NCBI RefSeq assembly: GCF_017654505.1 | Contig: NC_054547.1 | Span: 27,859,475-27,923,474, forward strand | DNA length: 64,000 bases | Origin: Polyodon spathula | Lineage: Eukaryota > Chordata > Actinopteri > Acipenseriformes > Polyodontidae | Direction of reading: 5' to 3' | Part shown: piece after piece, positions 14,301 to 26,720 of the stretch | Layout: every line of letters starts with the position of its first letter | Position numbering within the stretch: the stretch's first letter is position 1 | Position numbers and translations under genes: made by a program | The notes under the pieces: model-generated | The model's input: the letters and a program-made list of their open reading frames with translations, nothing else | The model's database searches: none | What the model was told of the DNA's origin: nothing

Positions 14301-14960
14301 AAGTAATACAAAAATGACTACAAAAGATTTAGAAGTGAGTAGTTTTTCGAGATTTACGATTATACTGTAAATACAAATTTGTTACACGGTGTAACCAAAC
14401 TCCTCAATAGTGCGTTCCAAGTCATTATTATATTAGTATAACATCTCAAAAAGCTCTGCAAATGTCTTATTCTTTGAGCGCTGGACGCGGAAGCCGCTAT
14501 CTCCTTTGTTTATGTCTGTGTTATCTCTGTGATGCATGGGGCTATCCAATACGCCCCCTTTTTTTTCGGCTTCATTCGGTCTCACTCAGCCATTGAAAGG
14601 TTTTCTCTGTTTCTTCTGGAGAAAAAACGACTAGAGACCTGTGCTTTACATCTTTTTGATGATGTTGGACTGGGTCCAACATCAGACTGGAAAGGGAAAA
14701 TTGTAATGTCGGACCTGGTCTGACATAGGACCGCAAAGGGTTAATGGATTAGCATCCAGTTATTTACAAGAGCTGTTGGATTATACATCCAGTTATTTAC
14801 AGGATGAGCTGTTGATCCAAGGGTAAATACATTCCTAAGCTCCTACATTATGGAATCTTAGATCTCAGGATGCAGGGCTCTTGGCTATTCCAAGGGTAAA
14901 TATATAACAGACCTTTTTATGGGAGGAAGGGCCTTTTTTTTTTTTTAACATACAAGATTG
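11370..14960 (+). pseudogene. L2-like LINE ORF2 (endonuclease / reverse transcriptase) pseudogene
   Basis: LINE ORF2 proteins nick target DNA with an APE-type endonuclease and prime reverse transcription on the nick. The endonuclease start reads LRLAVFNVRSLSNKVPLI and DILSLIETWH (11370-11510); its end SDHLAIHFEI is near 11955. The reverse transcriptase shows NNYMPISNLP, SAHSTETALVRVVND, LDLSVAFDTVDHSILLN (motif A), GVPQGSILGPLFSLYMLP (motif B) and YYADDTQLYLP (motif C, about 13250). The C-terminal part includes LNSDKTEVMPVG-like and ARIRTKTRKGEHI-like residues. After the insertion it continues as NGLASSYLQELL and SQDAGLLAIPRV. Many stops and frameshifts make it a pseudogene. Confidence 0.88.
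13832..14740 (+). mobile_element. TTAA-flanked insertion inside the L2 LINE
   Basis: The insertion is flanked by TTAA at 13828-13831 and 14741-14744. Removing it and one TTAA restores LINE reading through ...YKALN|GLASSYLQEL, so the boundaries are precise. The right terminus reads ggaccgcaaaggg, whose complement starts CCCTTTGCGG, as in piggyBac-like elements; TTAA duplication fits piggyBac or Kolobok. The left terminus starts cagtccattt and does not obviously match, so it may be eroded or rearranged. I see no transposase, so this is a non-autonomous element. Confidence 0.8.
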
Positions 14961-15085
14961 GAAATGTATTTACTTTCATTTAAAATAGTCTTTTATTATC
15001 TTTTTTATGCTGTTTTAATGTTTTATTATGCTGTGTGTATTATGTTTTCTGTAAAGCACTTTGGGGTCTATGAAGTCTATGTAAA

Positions 15086-18000
15086 GATTGAAGACTTATC
15101 ATGACACACTATCTCATGCTCTGGCCCAACTTAGCGGTTCCCTGTGCGGTTTCAAAGACCATGATGAGGGTGCAACTCTTTTCAAAGAGGAAGGGTCTCT
15201 TTTTTGACATCAAAAGACTGCTGAATATGCTTGAACATAACCAGGGTCAGGTTTTCGTAGAACCATACACACTGTTCCCAAATGCTGGAATGGTGAGCAA
15301 AGTACACTGTTGCAACTTGTCATAAATAAACCGCGAGAAAGGAGCTAGCTTTTTATGGATGTACTTTGATGTGATGTAATATTCATAGACATTACATTGT
15401 TCTGCACCTAAGATGTTTTACCTTCCAAGTAGGCCTAATCTGGAACTGTCAAAATTAAGTTCTAAGACTTGGGATGTACAGTAAGTAAACAGTAGGGGTA
15501 ACCATTTCTTTTAATATACTAAATATACAAAGTGGCCAGATTGCCATGCAGTAGTGTATGGCACGCTAAATTAAAAACTAAATAAGAATCATTAAAACAC
15601 TGCAAAATATATTCCAAGGTTCCTTTTTCAGTAGGCAACAAAACTCTATTTTCATTGTGGTGATGGATCTTCACTTGACCTTGAGCATTGCATGGCAATG
15701 TGTGTGTTGGCATGGAAACAATATGTGCTGTGATGGATGTGTATTATGCCCAGTCCTTAATGTCATACCTAAACCAGAATGTTCTGCTCATTACATGATA
15801 GTCTGTTTTGGGTTAGTATATTGAAACCCATAAATATATATGACTAATACAAGTTGATGCAACATCAATGGGTATGATTAGATGAGACATAGAACACACT
15901 TTGGCTTGAAGTATTTATGCTGTCTTTTGGGCAGTACTGTTGCAAATCTAAACTTCTTTTACAGCTGTTTGTTCATATGTCTTGGGTCATTGAGTCCAAT
16001 TGCAGCATGCTTCTTTATGCATCAGCGTTAAAAGTGAGAATCTTTACCATCGCAGTCGAGGAATGTTCACAAAAAACACTAAGCTTCTTCAGGGAGAAGG
16101 ATCTCGAAGGAATAATAAAACATGCATTTCAGCAACATGAATCGCTTTTCCCATGATTTTATTTTCCTGGCATTCATGTACAAACCCTAGCCTAATTCCC
16201 AATCCATTGTGTTCTGTCTTTAATGGATTTATTTTTAATGCCTCAGAGGACAAACACAATTAAAATAGATGGTCTAGCCGGAACACGTGGATGCTGTAGA
16301 AGACGGCGGGGTATTAAACGTTACTTCGCTTGCTTTCACAGAATATTAATAATTTAGTTTGGTGAATTTTACAGCAGCTTTCTACCAGAGAGACTCATTT
16401 ATAGCTTCCCCTTTTAGGGAGTCTGAGCTTTGAAAAGTTGCTTTTGTTACAGTCCTGTAGGATTTATGGGCGTCACTTGTATTTTGAGTTGTCAAAGAAA
16501 AGGGGGATAAAAGGCTCCTCCCAATCACTGTCGTCAGGGGCAGAAAATTAGAACTCTTAAGCAGGGTCAGTATTAAAAATGTATGGCTGTTCAGGCATTC
16601 CTGTGCATTGTGGGTATCCACACTGAAATGTAACACTGGTAATAACTGGATATGTTAAAGCTCATTATTTATAAGCACATTGTATACCTAGCCACAAGTC
16701 AAGGGATCAACAAAATGTACCAGATTTATAGTGGAATGGCGTTAGTTGTGAAGAGCCATGCAATTTCTTGTAACAAGTTAATACAATTTATTTAATTATT
16801 TTAAAACCCTTATTTGATTAGATCATTTATTCAGCTGGTTGCCACTTTATTTAACAGCCATTTTTCTTGATGCTATTTTTGTAAGTTTTTTTTTATTCTC
16901 AGTTTTCAGTTTTAGTTTTTTATTGGTTGGTAGTTATTAGAGGTAACAGAAATTGGTGGCAATAATATTTGCTACAGCGTGGCCTTAATGTTATTTACAG
17001 TGAATTTAGGTCTGAAAAAAAGTTTCCTTAATTGAGAGGTGTGAAGGGTGGTTGCTGTCCAACAACTTTATCTAATAAAAGCCTTCTTGTTTAGAGTTGA
17101 GTTCTGTAGGCCAGATAGGGTGTCTCACTGTAATAACCTGACTTGTGGTGAATCTGCCTCAAGAGAACTTGAATAAGCCACTGCCAGCTAATTATCAGTT
17201 TGTTGTTTTTTTTCTTGAATAGCTTACTTTTACATAACAGAATACTGTATTGTCATCTTTTTTTTTTGTATCCGATACAGATTTGTCAATTTATAAGCTC
17301 CTCAGTAACCTTAACATTGACCAACTTTTGAAGTATAAACAGCCTTGTACAGCTGCGTCCCACATCCCTTTTCTATTCCTTTGTTACCCACAGATTTTTG
17401 CTTGAGTTGTTTACAACTACTTTAATCGGGTAACAGCAGAAGCAATCTGCACTTCTCGTTTCTTCAACCACTTAGCTTGCTGCTAAGCAACACGACCTCC
17501 ATGTGCACTGTAACAATACAATTCCACAGTATTCTTTCCAATGGTCAAACCTTAGTTTAACTGACAGCCCATCTTCCTCATGGTATAAACTGAGCTTAAT
17601 GCATACGGTATGAAGCAAGGGATTAACATACTGACCCACAGGCCCGTCAGGCTGGCAGAAGTTCTTCAGAACACAAACTCTGCTAACTCAAGGGTTGCCA
17701 TCTGGCTGGATTTATAAATGGATACTGATCTGGATCCCTTTTGTTATCTCCTTCAGGGAAATATCCTGGCGACAGGGATATAGTGCACGTTTTTATATCT
17801 ACCCATTTGTATCGCTTACAACTGTACCTGCATCTTGTTAACTGCTTTTAATGATACTTTAATATTCTTCACGTGATATAGTGAACCACTACATCTCCTA
17901 CTTAATGTATCATATCATTAAGTGATGCATTTACTGTACTAGCATTCCTATGCTTAGGCAATCTATTATGGGTGAATGAGAGATGGAACATGACCAAGAC

Positions 18001-18946
18001 TAGTGTAGAGGTGGGAACACTCACTCTGTAATGAAAGTACTACTTACAGTATCTAAGGAAACAGTATTAAGAACAAAGGTAGGACCTTTATCCATGGTGA
18101 GTCAGTCAATTCAATGCAGTATGTTTACACACTAAGTGCTTTTGAATCAAATAAATAGGAAAGGATTGTGTTTAGCTGGTGAACAGGTTGATTGCTGAAA
18201 CCTGGAAGCAAACCGTTCCAGCAGCCCTTAAACCTAGGGGAAAGTTCTCCACAAAGGGATGTGTTGCTGAATGGTGTGTGTCGTTTTGCTTTTTCTCATT
18301 CCTAAACGGCCTACATTTATAAAGCTCCTCTTGGATCCGCTCAAATCACATCTGAGGCTGCCTGCAAACTGTACGTGTGTTCGTTACATAATCAACATCT
18401 GAAATATCATCACGTAAAATATGTTTTGACCCCAAACCCTTTCGATATGGGTAAACAAGCTAAATGCTGGCTTATTATTTTTTCTGTAAATCTATTTTGT
18501 TTTGTCACCCTTTACATGTGAAGTGTGTTCAAAGCAAGTGATTGAACAGCACTGGTTTAAGGGAAGAGGAGTTATTCGATATGTTTGAAGGGTGCTTGTG
18601 TCTGTTATCATAACTGTGAGAGGGTTTATCCTATTCTGATGCTTCTAAAATGTGTGTGTTTTTTTTTCTTTCTTTTTTTTGTTGGAATAAAACTTTGAAA
18701 CTCGCTCTGGTGAGATTGAGACGTGGGTGTACACTTCTTTTGCCTCTTCTAGTGTATTTTGGCAGATTTATAAATCCTGTATTCTCGTAAACCTGCACAG
18801 AAGTGCTTCAGTTGCACAGAGGTAGAGTGGGAGAGCATATGTTCGTGGGTTGCTCTTGGCAAGCTGCAAATTGTGTTGCACAGGAAAATAATTCCCAATT
18901 TAAACAAGCCCGCGCAAAGCCGAATGAAATAAACCAGGCTTAAACA
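15086..18946 (+). other. Unassigned intron sequence
   Basis: No gene or nameable element is recognised. Short ORFs here (for example around 15101 and 15917) show no family resemblance and no splice-site context that I would trust. Confidence 0.6.
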
Positions 18947-19387
18947 GGAAGTAGCGGGATTCTGAAAAATATAGTTTTTACAACTGTTTAAGTAGTGTAC
19001 CTATAATTTTTCTTTTCATTGTTACCATTCTGTTTTACACTTATAACTTTACAGACTGTTTCAAAGCTCTTTTCAAAATGGCCGCCCTAGTGCACTGGGG
19101 TTTTAGAGCTGTCTTCTAAATCACTTTCGGAAGAGCAAGGGTTCTGGCTTTTCTTTTCCATACCACATCACAAATCATTGTTGCTGTCTTACCTGTTTGA
19201 CGATGTGGGCAATAATGCTTGCACTATAGCATACATTTTGAAATTAGCTTTTAAAGTTGTTGGTGTAAAAAGTTGTCATGATGTTAACAATGAAAATAAA
19301 AATTACAGGTGTGTTATTTAAACAGTTGTAGCAACACGTGGGGACGTGTAATGCTTTTTTTTTTTTTTTTGGAACCCTGCTACTTCC
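18947..19387 (+). mobile_element. Palindromic MITE, copy 2
   Basis: This is the same family as 7796-8213. The ends are ggaagtagcggg and its near complement ccctgctacttcc. Inside are TTTTCAAAATGGCCGCCCTAG, GACGATGTGGGCAATAAT and AAAAGTTGTCATGATG, in the same order as in copy 1. The left inverted repeat has lost about 20 bases after ctgaaaaatatag. A T16 run has expanded in the right arm. Confidence 0.85.
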
Positions 19388-20328
19388 TCTTTTTAAAAAA
19401 ATTAAGAAACTAAACATAAATGTATGTTACAGTCTGCAGCAAGCATTCTCATCAGTGCAAAGCTGCTCATTTGAAAAATGAATATGCTTTTAAATGCATT
19501 TATTTTGTCATCTTTTCAGGAAAGGCCTGCCAAGAATTTGGTTAATTTTAATAGTGACAGCATTTTATGTAAAATACACCTTGTTGCTAGTCATGGAAAA
19601 TTCATAAAACAAGCAGTTATTTTGAAGCCACTTACTGTCCACCTTTTAAGGGACAAAATAAGCATCCTCTTCTAGGGACTAAGGAAATGAAGTAATACAT
19701 TTGATAAACACATTGCATGTAAACTATTGCAAAATGCAATATCAGGAAATAGACATAGTACAGTAGTGCCTGAGCACAGTTCAGATTCTGAAATGGCAAC
19801 CCTGCTCCACTTCGTGTTCTTTTTAGCACAGCCACAGTAACTGGATGAAGACGCCCAGTCTCTTTTGAGGCATTAGTTTGCATGGTAGCCCCGCAGGTGT
19901 CTGTAACAAAAGCAAATGTCTCTCTCTTTAGCAAAATCAGCTATGCAGGGAGAGATTTGCTCAGCAGGCACATTCTCATTTCAGGGAAGTTTGTTCCGGA
20001 CATCCAGCTAATTTGCTCCCTAAAATAACTCCCATGCAAGGATGTGTAATTTTCTTTTCTCTCTTCTTTTGTGAATGAATACACTAGCTAGCAGCAGTGA
20101 TGCCTCTCTTGATTTTACTGTATGTACAGAATCATAAAGAATGTGTGGACTAGTCCAGGCGGAGCACTTAACTTATTACGTGATTAGAGAAGTGAATTGT
20201 AACAATCCTTTTCTCCTATTATTGAAATAGAATTTTTTTATAAAATAAATAACTAACTTTTGTATCTCTTCAGGAGAAAAATGACTGTTATAAATAAAAC
20301 CAGAAGTTATAATTGTGCTGTTGGAATT

Positions 20329-20490
20329 CATAAGAACATAAAGTTTACAAACGAGAGAAGGCCATTCAGCCCATCTTGCTTGTTTGGTTGTTGGTAGCTT
20401 CCCAGGATCTCATCAAGCAGCTTCTTGAAGGATCCCAAGGTGTCAACTTCAACAACATTACTGGAGAGTTGGTTCCAGACCCTCGTAATT
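20329..20490 (-). mobile_element. CR1-like LINE 3' end, short fragment
   Basis: It matches, on the same strand, the 3' end of the longer LINE at 32236-33172. The shared words are taagaacataaag, tttacaaacgagag, tcatcaagcagcttcttgaa and caacaacattactgg. The fragment covers only the last LINE codons and the 3' terminus, typical of 5' truncation on insertion. Confidence 0.88.
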
Positions 20491-22295
20491 TAACCACATT
20501 GTCACCGCACAGCCACACTTACTTCTCTGCCATTTGCCTTCGCAATAGTAGTTTGCTCCAATCTCTGAAATAAAATATGGTCAAGAAGTGTCAACTCTCC
20601 AACTCTCATCGTTCTTCATCTCAGTTGTCCTGCACCTGTGATTTAATCCAATGACTAATGTTGCTTAACTGCCCAGTAGTAATACCATTGTGTTGCTGCA
20701 GCTCTCTTAAATTGGACATATATAATACTCCTTAAAGAAAAAACAGCTGTTTGAAATCAGTTGGGTCGACAGTATTGGGTTGTTTTAGGTTGTAATATTA
20801 TCACTGCCCCTTGTCGGTTTTAATTAGAAATATGCAGATATTTTAAAGGAAACACGATTGATGAAAAGTGTCCTGTATTCTGGTAACTACTGTAACCTTA
20901 ACTAGTGTTGCAAATCGAACCCTGGCGTTGACGTCGATTATTGTGCAAATTCTAATGACGATTATCTATCGTTAAGTTAAAATACTTAAACAAACATGGT
21001 ATAAGAAACTCATTCAAACAAATCCCTATGTTTTAAGACACTTTTGAGAAATACACTGGCTTTTAAATATATCACTCTCCATTTTTCATATTCCTGCCGT
21101 CACTAGCCTTTGCCTTGTTTTGTGTAAAATCTGACATTTCCAGTGTAAACATAATGGTAAATTAATAGAAAACAAAAATTAACCCCACTGTCCAAAGGAG
21201 AAATAAAAACAAGGTTTGAAAACTAAATTGAACCTTATGTCCTGTTCACATGGAAGTAATTCGACCTCTCATTTCATATTAATTTCCTGTTGGTTACAGT
21301 TTATGAATTACGTGGCCCAGCTTCTGCTAGCAAAAGCAGCAGTCTCTTCCAGTGTGCCGTGGCTGCAGAGATGCATTTCACTTTTTTGCCGTCATATTTT
21401 TATCAAAACTTTGCATAGCCACTTAGATTTACATTATCTTCAGTGAATACAAATATATCGTAGAGGTAACCTACCCTTTCCTGCAATGGAACTTTCGACA
21501 GCAACTCCGGTTGATAATTTTATTTTGTGTCTCCATACTTGAACATGTATAATATCTCTTCCATACATGTATGTGGATTTATTATTAATTAACTTACTGC
21601 CCCCTTCGCAACCAAGATATGTAGAATATCACTTTCATACATGTATAGGCCTAATCAATCTGGTATAGTATCCTAGGAGATCTCAACTGATATTATTAAG
21701 TGGGTGAACATTTTGCGAGGTGTCCAAAATGAATTAAAAAAAATCTACAAGAATTACTGCAGTGAATCGTGTACAGTAATTTTGCATTCTATAGTTGACA
21801 TGCTATTTTGTACAACCTGAAATGTTTCACTGGATCACATATATCGAGCTGTGATCCAGTGGCATTTAGACTCAGACAGCAATCAAAAACTAAAAAGGTT
21901 GCAGACAATGTGTTACTTAAACAAAAAGGTAAATAAAAAAAAAATAAAAAAATGGCGGCACGTGACACTGTAGTACTGTTAAATATTATTAGTTTATCTC
22001 AAGACAGGCAGCTACAGTTGGGACTGATTTTAAAGTAATATGCGTAAAGTCCGGTATTTGTTCAGATGCATACTCAGTAACATTTAGAAGTAACGACGCA
22101 TATTATGTTCTTGACAGTAAATTATGTGACAGAAATACAATGATTCTTGGTTGTAAATATCCCTCCCGACTATCATTTTTACCCTGGTATGCCATATTTA
22201 ATATGCTTTAACATACCTCTCACTCAGTGCTTTACAGTGCTAACTGTACCTATGCTTTCAATATTTTAGTATGGATACACTTTTAAAAGTGAGGT
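20491..22295 (+). other. Unassigned intron sequence
   Basis: AT-rich sequence without a recognisable gene. Near 20905-20975, atcgaaccctggcgttgacg and tcgattattgtgc resemble an end of a hAT-type MITE, but I cannot define both ends. Confidence 0.55.
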
Positions 22296-22309
22296 AAAAC
22301 TCACTCCAG

Positions 22310-22751
22310 AGGGCTCCCCAGTTGCACATCCAGTAAAAGCGCTCCATGTGGAGTGCAGGATGTGCCCTATAGTCTGGGGATCGCAGGTTCGAGTCCAGGC
22401 TATGTCACAGCCGACCGCGACCGGGAGTTCCTAGGGGGTGGCGCACAATTGGCCGAGCGCTGCCCGGGTAGGGAGGGCTTAGGTTGTCAGGGGAATCAAC
22501 GGCTCACCACGCATCGGTGACCCCTGTCTCCTATGGGACGCCTGTGGTTCTGCAGTGGAGCCATCAGATCTGTGTTGTCCTCTGGCGCTATGGGTCTGGT
22601 CGCATGCTCCAGCCTCCATTCCCCGAGTCGGCGGTGGGGTTGCGAGCGGTGAGCCGAGGATACAGATAATAATTGGGCACACTAAATTGGGGAGAAAACT
22701 GGGGTAAAAAACTGGGGACAACTAAATTTTATTAAAAAATCTTTTAAAAAA
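22310..22751 (+). mobile_element. tRNA-derived SINE with perfect target-site duplications
   Basis: The element is flanked by aaaactcactccag at 22296-22309 and 22752-22765. The head contains a pol III B box, GGTTCGAGTCC (22386-22396), downstream of an A-box-like region. The body is unusually GC-rich for the window (for example gcacaattggccgagcgctg), and the 3' end is A-rich with gggga repeats. The 442-bp size is long for a simple tRNA-SINE, so a composite structure is likely. The family resembles long SINEs I associate with sturgeons and paddlefishes, but this was not verified. Confidence 0.9.
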
Positions 22752-22765
22752 AAAACTCACTCCAG

Positions 22766-24985
22766 TAATTCAGGTGCTGCTGTGAAGACTGTTGTCAATG
22801 TTAATACCTCTAGCAAGAGGATACACACACCCACATATATATGATGCCTCACTAGTATGTATTGAGCTATTGTACATTAAACAGCTGACCCAGGTGTCTG
22901 CCGTCTGCACTGTACAAATATCTACTTTATGAAGACTCACTGTTTGCAATGAATTGTTTTGTGTTTTCAAAAATGCCTCTTTTTACTGAACGATTCCTAA
23001 GCAATGTGCTTACAATAGACAGTGAGGCCAGATGAGCCGCATATTGGAGACAAGAAAGTAAGTGTTCTCTGTTGCTGAATAGCACTGCAGATTATTTTTG
23101 CTGGGCCTGAAAGTCTAACTTTTCTAGAAAATGGTTTAATTAGTGCAGTTTGTCTGTGTAAAACTGTTTGTCATAATGGTTTAACAAGAACTTAGATGCT
23201 TTTTGTGTTGTCTAGGGTAGGGACCTTTCTGTAGCAGCGTGCCAGGAATACCCAAGAGGTTTTTATATCTTATATTAGAAGCTACAGAATTACCACACGC
23301 TGTTACCGTGTCTGACAAATCCAGTGGAGAGACCATGGAGACTAGCTCTGTTCTAAGTAACCAGTTCAGTATTAATGGTTCACTCTCTAGTTTGCAATGG
23401 ATGGGTTCTTTTTGGTGCGGGGATAGATTCATGCCATGTTTACCAGTATTCCCAATGCAGTTCCAGGTGAGCTTTGACCAGGTCCTTTATCTTTTAAAAG
23501 TATTATAAATTGTAGCTTGATAACCTTTACAAGGGCCTGCTGTTGCATTGTGTGATACTCCATCTTTAGTTTAGGCAGTCAGTTTTGTATAAAATATCCC
23601 TACTGTAACTAGGCCTGCCCCAGAAGTCCCTTTAAGCAATGGGAGGGCATACTGTAGTACATGTTGTTCCTTCTGATATGGGGTGATTTGGACCAGGTAA
23701 TCGTTTTCTTTTAAATCAATGAGTATTATATACATTAGCACAGAAATTGATAGTGGGAGAGAAATGTGTGAATTGGCTTCCCCACTCCAACACAATTGCT
23801 TGGTTACCAATTTATTTTGGTTGATCTCTGCCAGTTCAGTTACATTTTAAAGTATAACCAGATTAGACTAGCAACTGAAATGTGCCTTTTACACTAACTT
23901 GTTACATTATAAAACCCTGGGCTCCACATTATAAAACTGTGGAGTTTAATGCTAATTCAGGTCCATATATGTACTGGGATGGGGTGTGTTCTTCAAATCC
24001 CAACAGTGCTGGGTTAAGGAATTAACTTCATTCACTTTACTAGAAGTGCAGTTCCTCCTTGTGTTTTGTATCAGGCTTCTTATCACAGGGACCTTGTGAT
24101 ACAACCTGCATCTTTTTGTTATTCCATCCAGGAAGAGAAAATGAAGCATTTGCCTTTTTTTTTTGCATAATATTGTTCTACATTGTTGACACCCTTTGAA
24201 ATTGATTGATATAATGCTAAGGAGTAGTTGATTTCAAACACAATTCTACAGGGGACTGTATCAAATTACTATGGTTTGTGACAGGCATACAGTCAGCCAT
24301 AGTTTTTTCCAGAAGCTGTAGGTTGAAAGCAACCATGAAGTACCCTCCTCTTAGACTTGTTTGAATCTTGTCTTGGCACAAGGTAAAGAGTTAATCCTCT
24401 TGGTGAAATGGTTTATTGGGACACACCCTCTTTTTACTCCCATTTCCAACTTAAATGGCAAAACCGTCCACTTCTCTCTGATCATCGTATTGTGTGTATC
24501 GAAATAGCCCCCAGTCAATTCGAGATGGTGGGTTTCATGGTGCAATATGGATTTAAGAGAATTCAGGACATCCAAGCTGTAATATTAGGTTCTTTCGTGA
24601 TCTTTAAAAAGCTCATTGGCTGGAAACAGGATTTGAACTTTTAACTGGATGAAGTTAAACCATGCATGTAAGCCCTAGGCTACACAGATCAACAGTTATC
24701 TTATAAAATAAGTGGAACTAGTTTATTTTTGCAATTTGGCTTATATGATTTATGGTCCACTTTACTTTAAAATTAAATGTTTACATTTGGTTGCTGTGGA
24801 ATGCTGTGAAATGTTAATCAAATAGTACAGTTTCCTTTCTTAAAAATGAATGTGTCTAACAATGATGCTCTATATAAAGGAGCTGTCTCTTAAATAGCCA
24901 CTTGATGGATGTTTTTGTGTGTTTTGGCCTGCTGTTCTACAGCTAAAAATAACAGCTGAATATCAGGATGTGGTATGTCTAGAAA
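22766..24985 (+). other. Unassigned intron sequence
   Basis: No gene or mobile element is recognised. The composition is ordinary, with no large repeat. Confidence 0.55.
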
Positions 24986-26720
24986 CTAGGGCTGCTGCAA
25001 TTAATTGGACCGATTTAATCAACTAAAGAGTTGATAACAGATTAATTTAAAAATGTAATTGTGCAGGCTTTCTATTTTTATTTATTTATTTATCTATTTT
25101 ATTCCGTTGATTTTTTTTTTTTAGTATTGCTATGCAGACAGACTATATGATACTGTTACCTTTATTAAAAACGTGCACTGATTAATCCACCAATTTTTAA
25201 TCAACTAATGCCACTGGCGCACAAATATGAATACTATGAAAACTTTTTTGGTTTCCAGTGCCAAGTATAACTTTGTGCTTTTAAATAAATACCTACCCAA
25301 TGATTCTCATAAAAAAAAAAACTCTGAACTTACCTTTTATTTATTTCTAATGAAATAAAAGGCGACTTTTCTTCTCCCCCCTTGGTTCCCTCTGTTCTTC
25401 CTGCATCAACAAAATGTTCCATCTGTGTCCTGTCACTGAGGGATATCAGGATCTCTTGCTCTACAGAAGACAGGAGCAGAGCCTCCAAGTCTGTTTTGCC
25501 TCACGGTGTTGCACAACTTGGTCTTCACTAAAGACAGCTTAGAAAAACCTCGCTCTACAGAGGCAGTTGTTACAGGCAATGTCAGGGCTATTTTATTTCT
25601 GGATTTTCATCAATTCTGATGGAGACTACATCTTTGCTTTTCTTCATATTCTGCTGTTGGGGTTGGAGGACTGTAGCACCTTGTTCAGTTGGTCTGTATC
25701 TCCCATCTCTTCATTGAGCTCAACCAGGTACGTGATGAATTTGAATTTAGTTATGCACTCTGTGAGCCCAGCCACTGTGCCTCTGAGTATTCCACCATTT
25801 GTAGATTCCCCAGTTTCTTCTAGTGTACTTCCAGCAGCTTCCAGCATGACATGGTCTTCAAGAACATTTAAAGAATGTGCCCAGCGGCTCCACTTGCTAT
25901 TTGAGAGGCCCTTAAGTGCTGTTGGGGGTCTGGTACTATGAAGCTCTTTTTGTTTTTTCAAGAGAAGTGCATGCCTCAATGCACTTCCCTCTATTGTGCA
26001 ATATAGCTGCTCCACAATGCCAAAAAATGTCAGCAGCACTTGATTTTCTTTTTTGCCTGACACAGCATTCACACTCTTTTCAGGCAGTGGGCATAGCAGT
26101 GGGTATAGATGGCGATGGCATTTTTAGAAAGTATTCTTGCTTGAACACGCTGGACCCCCTTCATGTTACTGCCACCATCGTATCCTTGCCCAACAACATC
26201 TGACAGATTAAGCCCATGTTCTTCTAAAGTACTAATGAGAGGGTCATTCAGATGCTCTCCACTGACATTATCAGTGTCAACAAGGGACAGCAATCACTCT
26301 GTGGCTGGCCATTCCTCTTCCTCCTTATGCGACACGTGTATAACATATATGGCAACCTGCTCTTTTCATGAGACATCTGTAGTCTCATCCATGAGAACAG
26401 AAAAAAAATTGGGCTTCCTTAACGTTTTAAAATGTGTGCCTTGATTGCTTTTCCTATGGTACTTCTCATCTCATTTGGGATCTGAGGGCTCAGATTTGTG
26501 TCATTCTTTGCAGCTGTATCCAGGTGTCCTTTCAGAACAACATCACCACGTGGTGTTCGGAAAGGCATTCATTCTTTAAAAACTCCTTTTTCTATGGAGG
26601 CATCACCTTCTTTGTGTCACACCACGCAAAGTGAGACGGGAACAGTTGCCAACAGCTCCAGGAACAGGAAAAAGCCGACAGCAGAAGCAGAAAGCCTTCT
26701 CCTTCTTCAAACTGTACTCC
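24986..26720 (-). mobile_element. hAT-type DNA transposon relic
   Basis: A hAT transposase read on the minus strand (25440-26640) lies beside a terminus at about 24986 reading agggctgctgcaattaa, similar to the AGGGCTGCAACGATTAA ends of many fish hAT elements. The opposite terminus was not found. Stretches of about 60 and 350 bases between the coding part and the terminus are consistent with deletions. The outer limits are approximate. Confidence 0.8.
25440..26640 (-). pseudogene. hAT transposase pseudogene (ZMYM/DUF4371-like)
   Basis: hAT transposases have an RNase-H-like catalytic core with a large alpha-helical insertion and a C-terminal dimerisation helix. In order on the minus strand are VLMDETTDVS (catalytic Asp region, about 26375-26400), LSLVDTDNVSGEHL, LSDVVGQGYDGGSNMKG, IYTHCYAHCLKRV, then FFGIVEQLY, LSNSKWSRWAHSLNVL, and finally LPVTTASVERGFSKLSLVKT, the dimerisation motif (about 25530-25580). 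Frameshifts and stops separate the blocks, including a stop just after DETTDVS. Part of the region between 25580 and 25644 seems deleted. The protein is inactive. Confidence 0.85.

Larger units (their letters stand above)
11345..15085 (+). mobile_element. L2-like LINE, nearly complete ORF2 span, interrupted
   Basis: Endonuclease, reverse transcriptase, C-terminal region and a 3' tail with GTAAAGCACTTTGGGG occur in the correct order on the + strand. The element starts about 300 bases after the P-loop exon. It is interrupted at 13832-14740 by an insertion flanked by TTAA. A short tandem duplication of about 34 bp around catccagttatttaca lies at 14753-14818. The clade call rests on the protein and tail wording. 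Confidence 0.85.

Noticed and set aside
22310..22400. tRNA gene suggested by a pol III B box
   Set aside because: The tRNA-like head is degenerate and joined to a SINE body with target-site duplications, so it is a SINE promoter.
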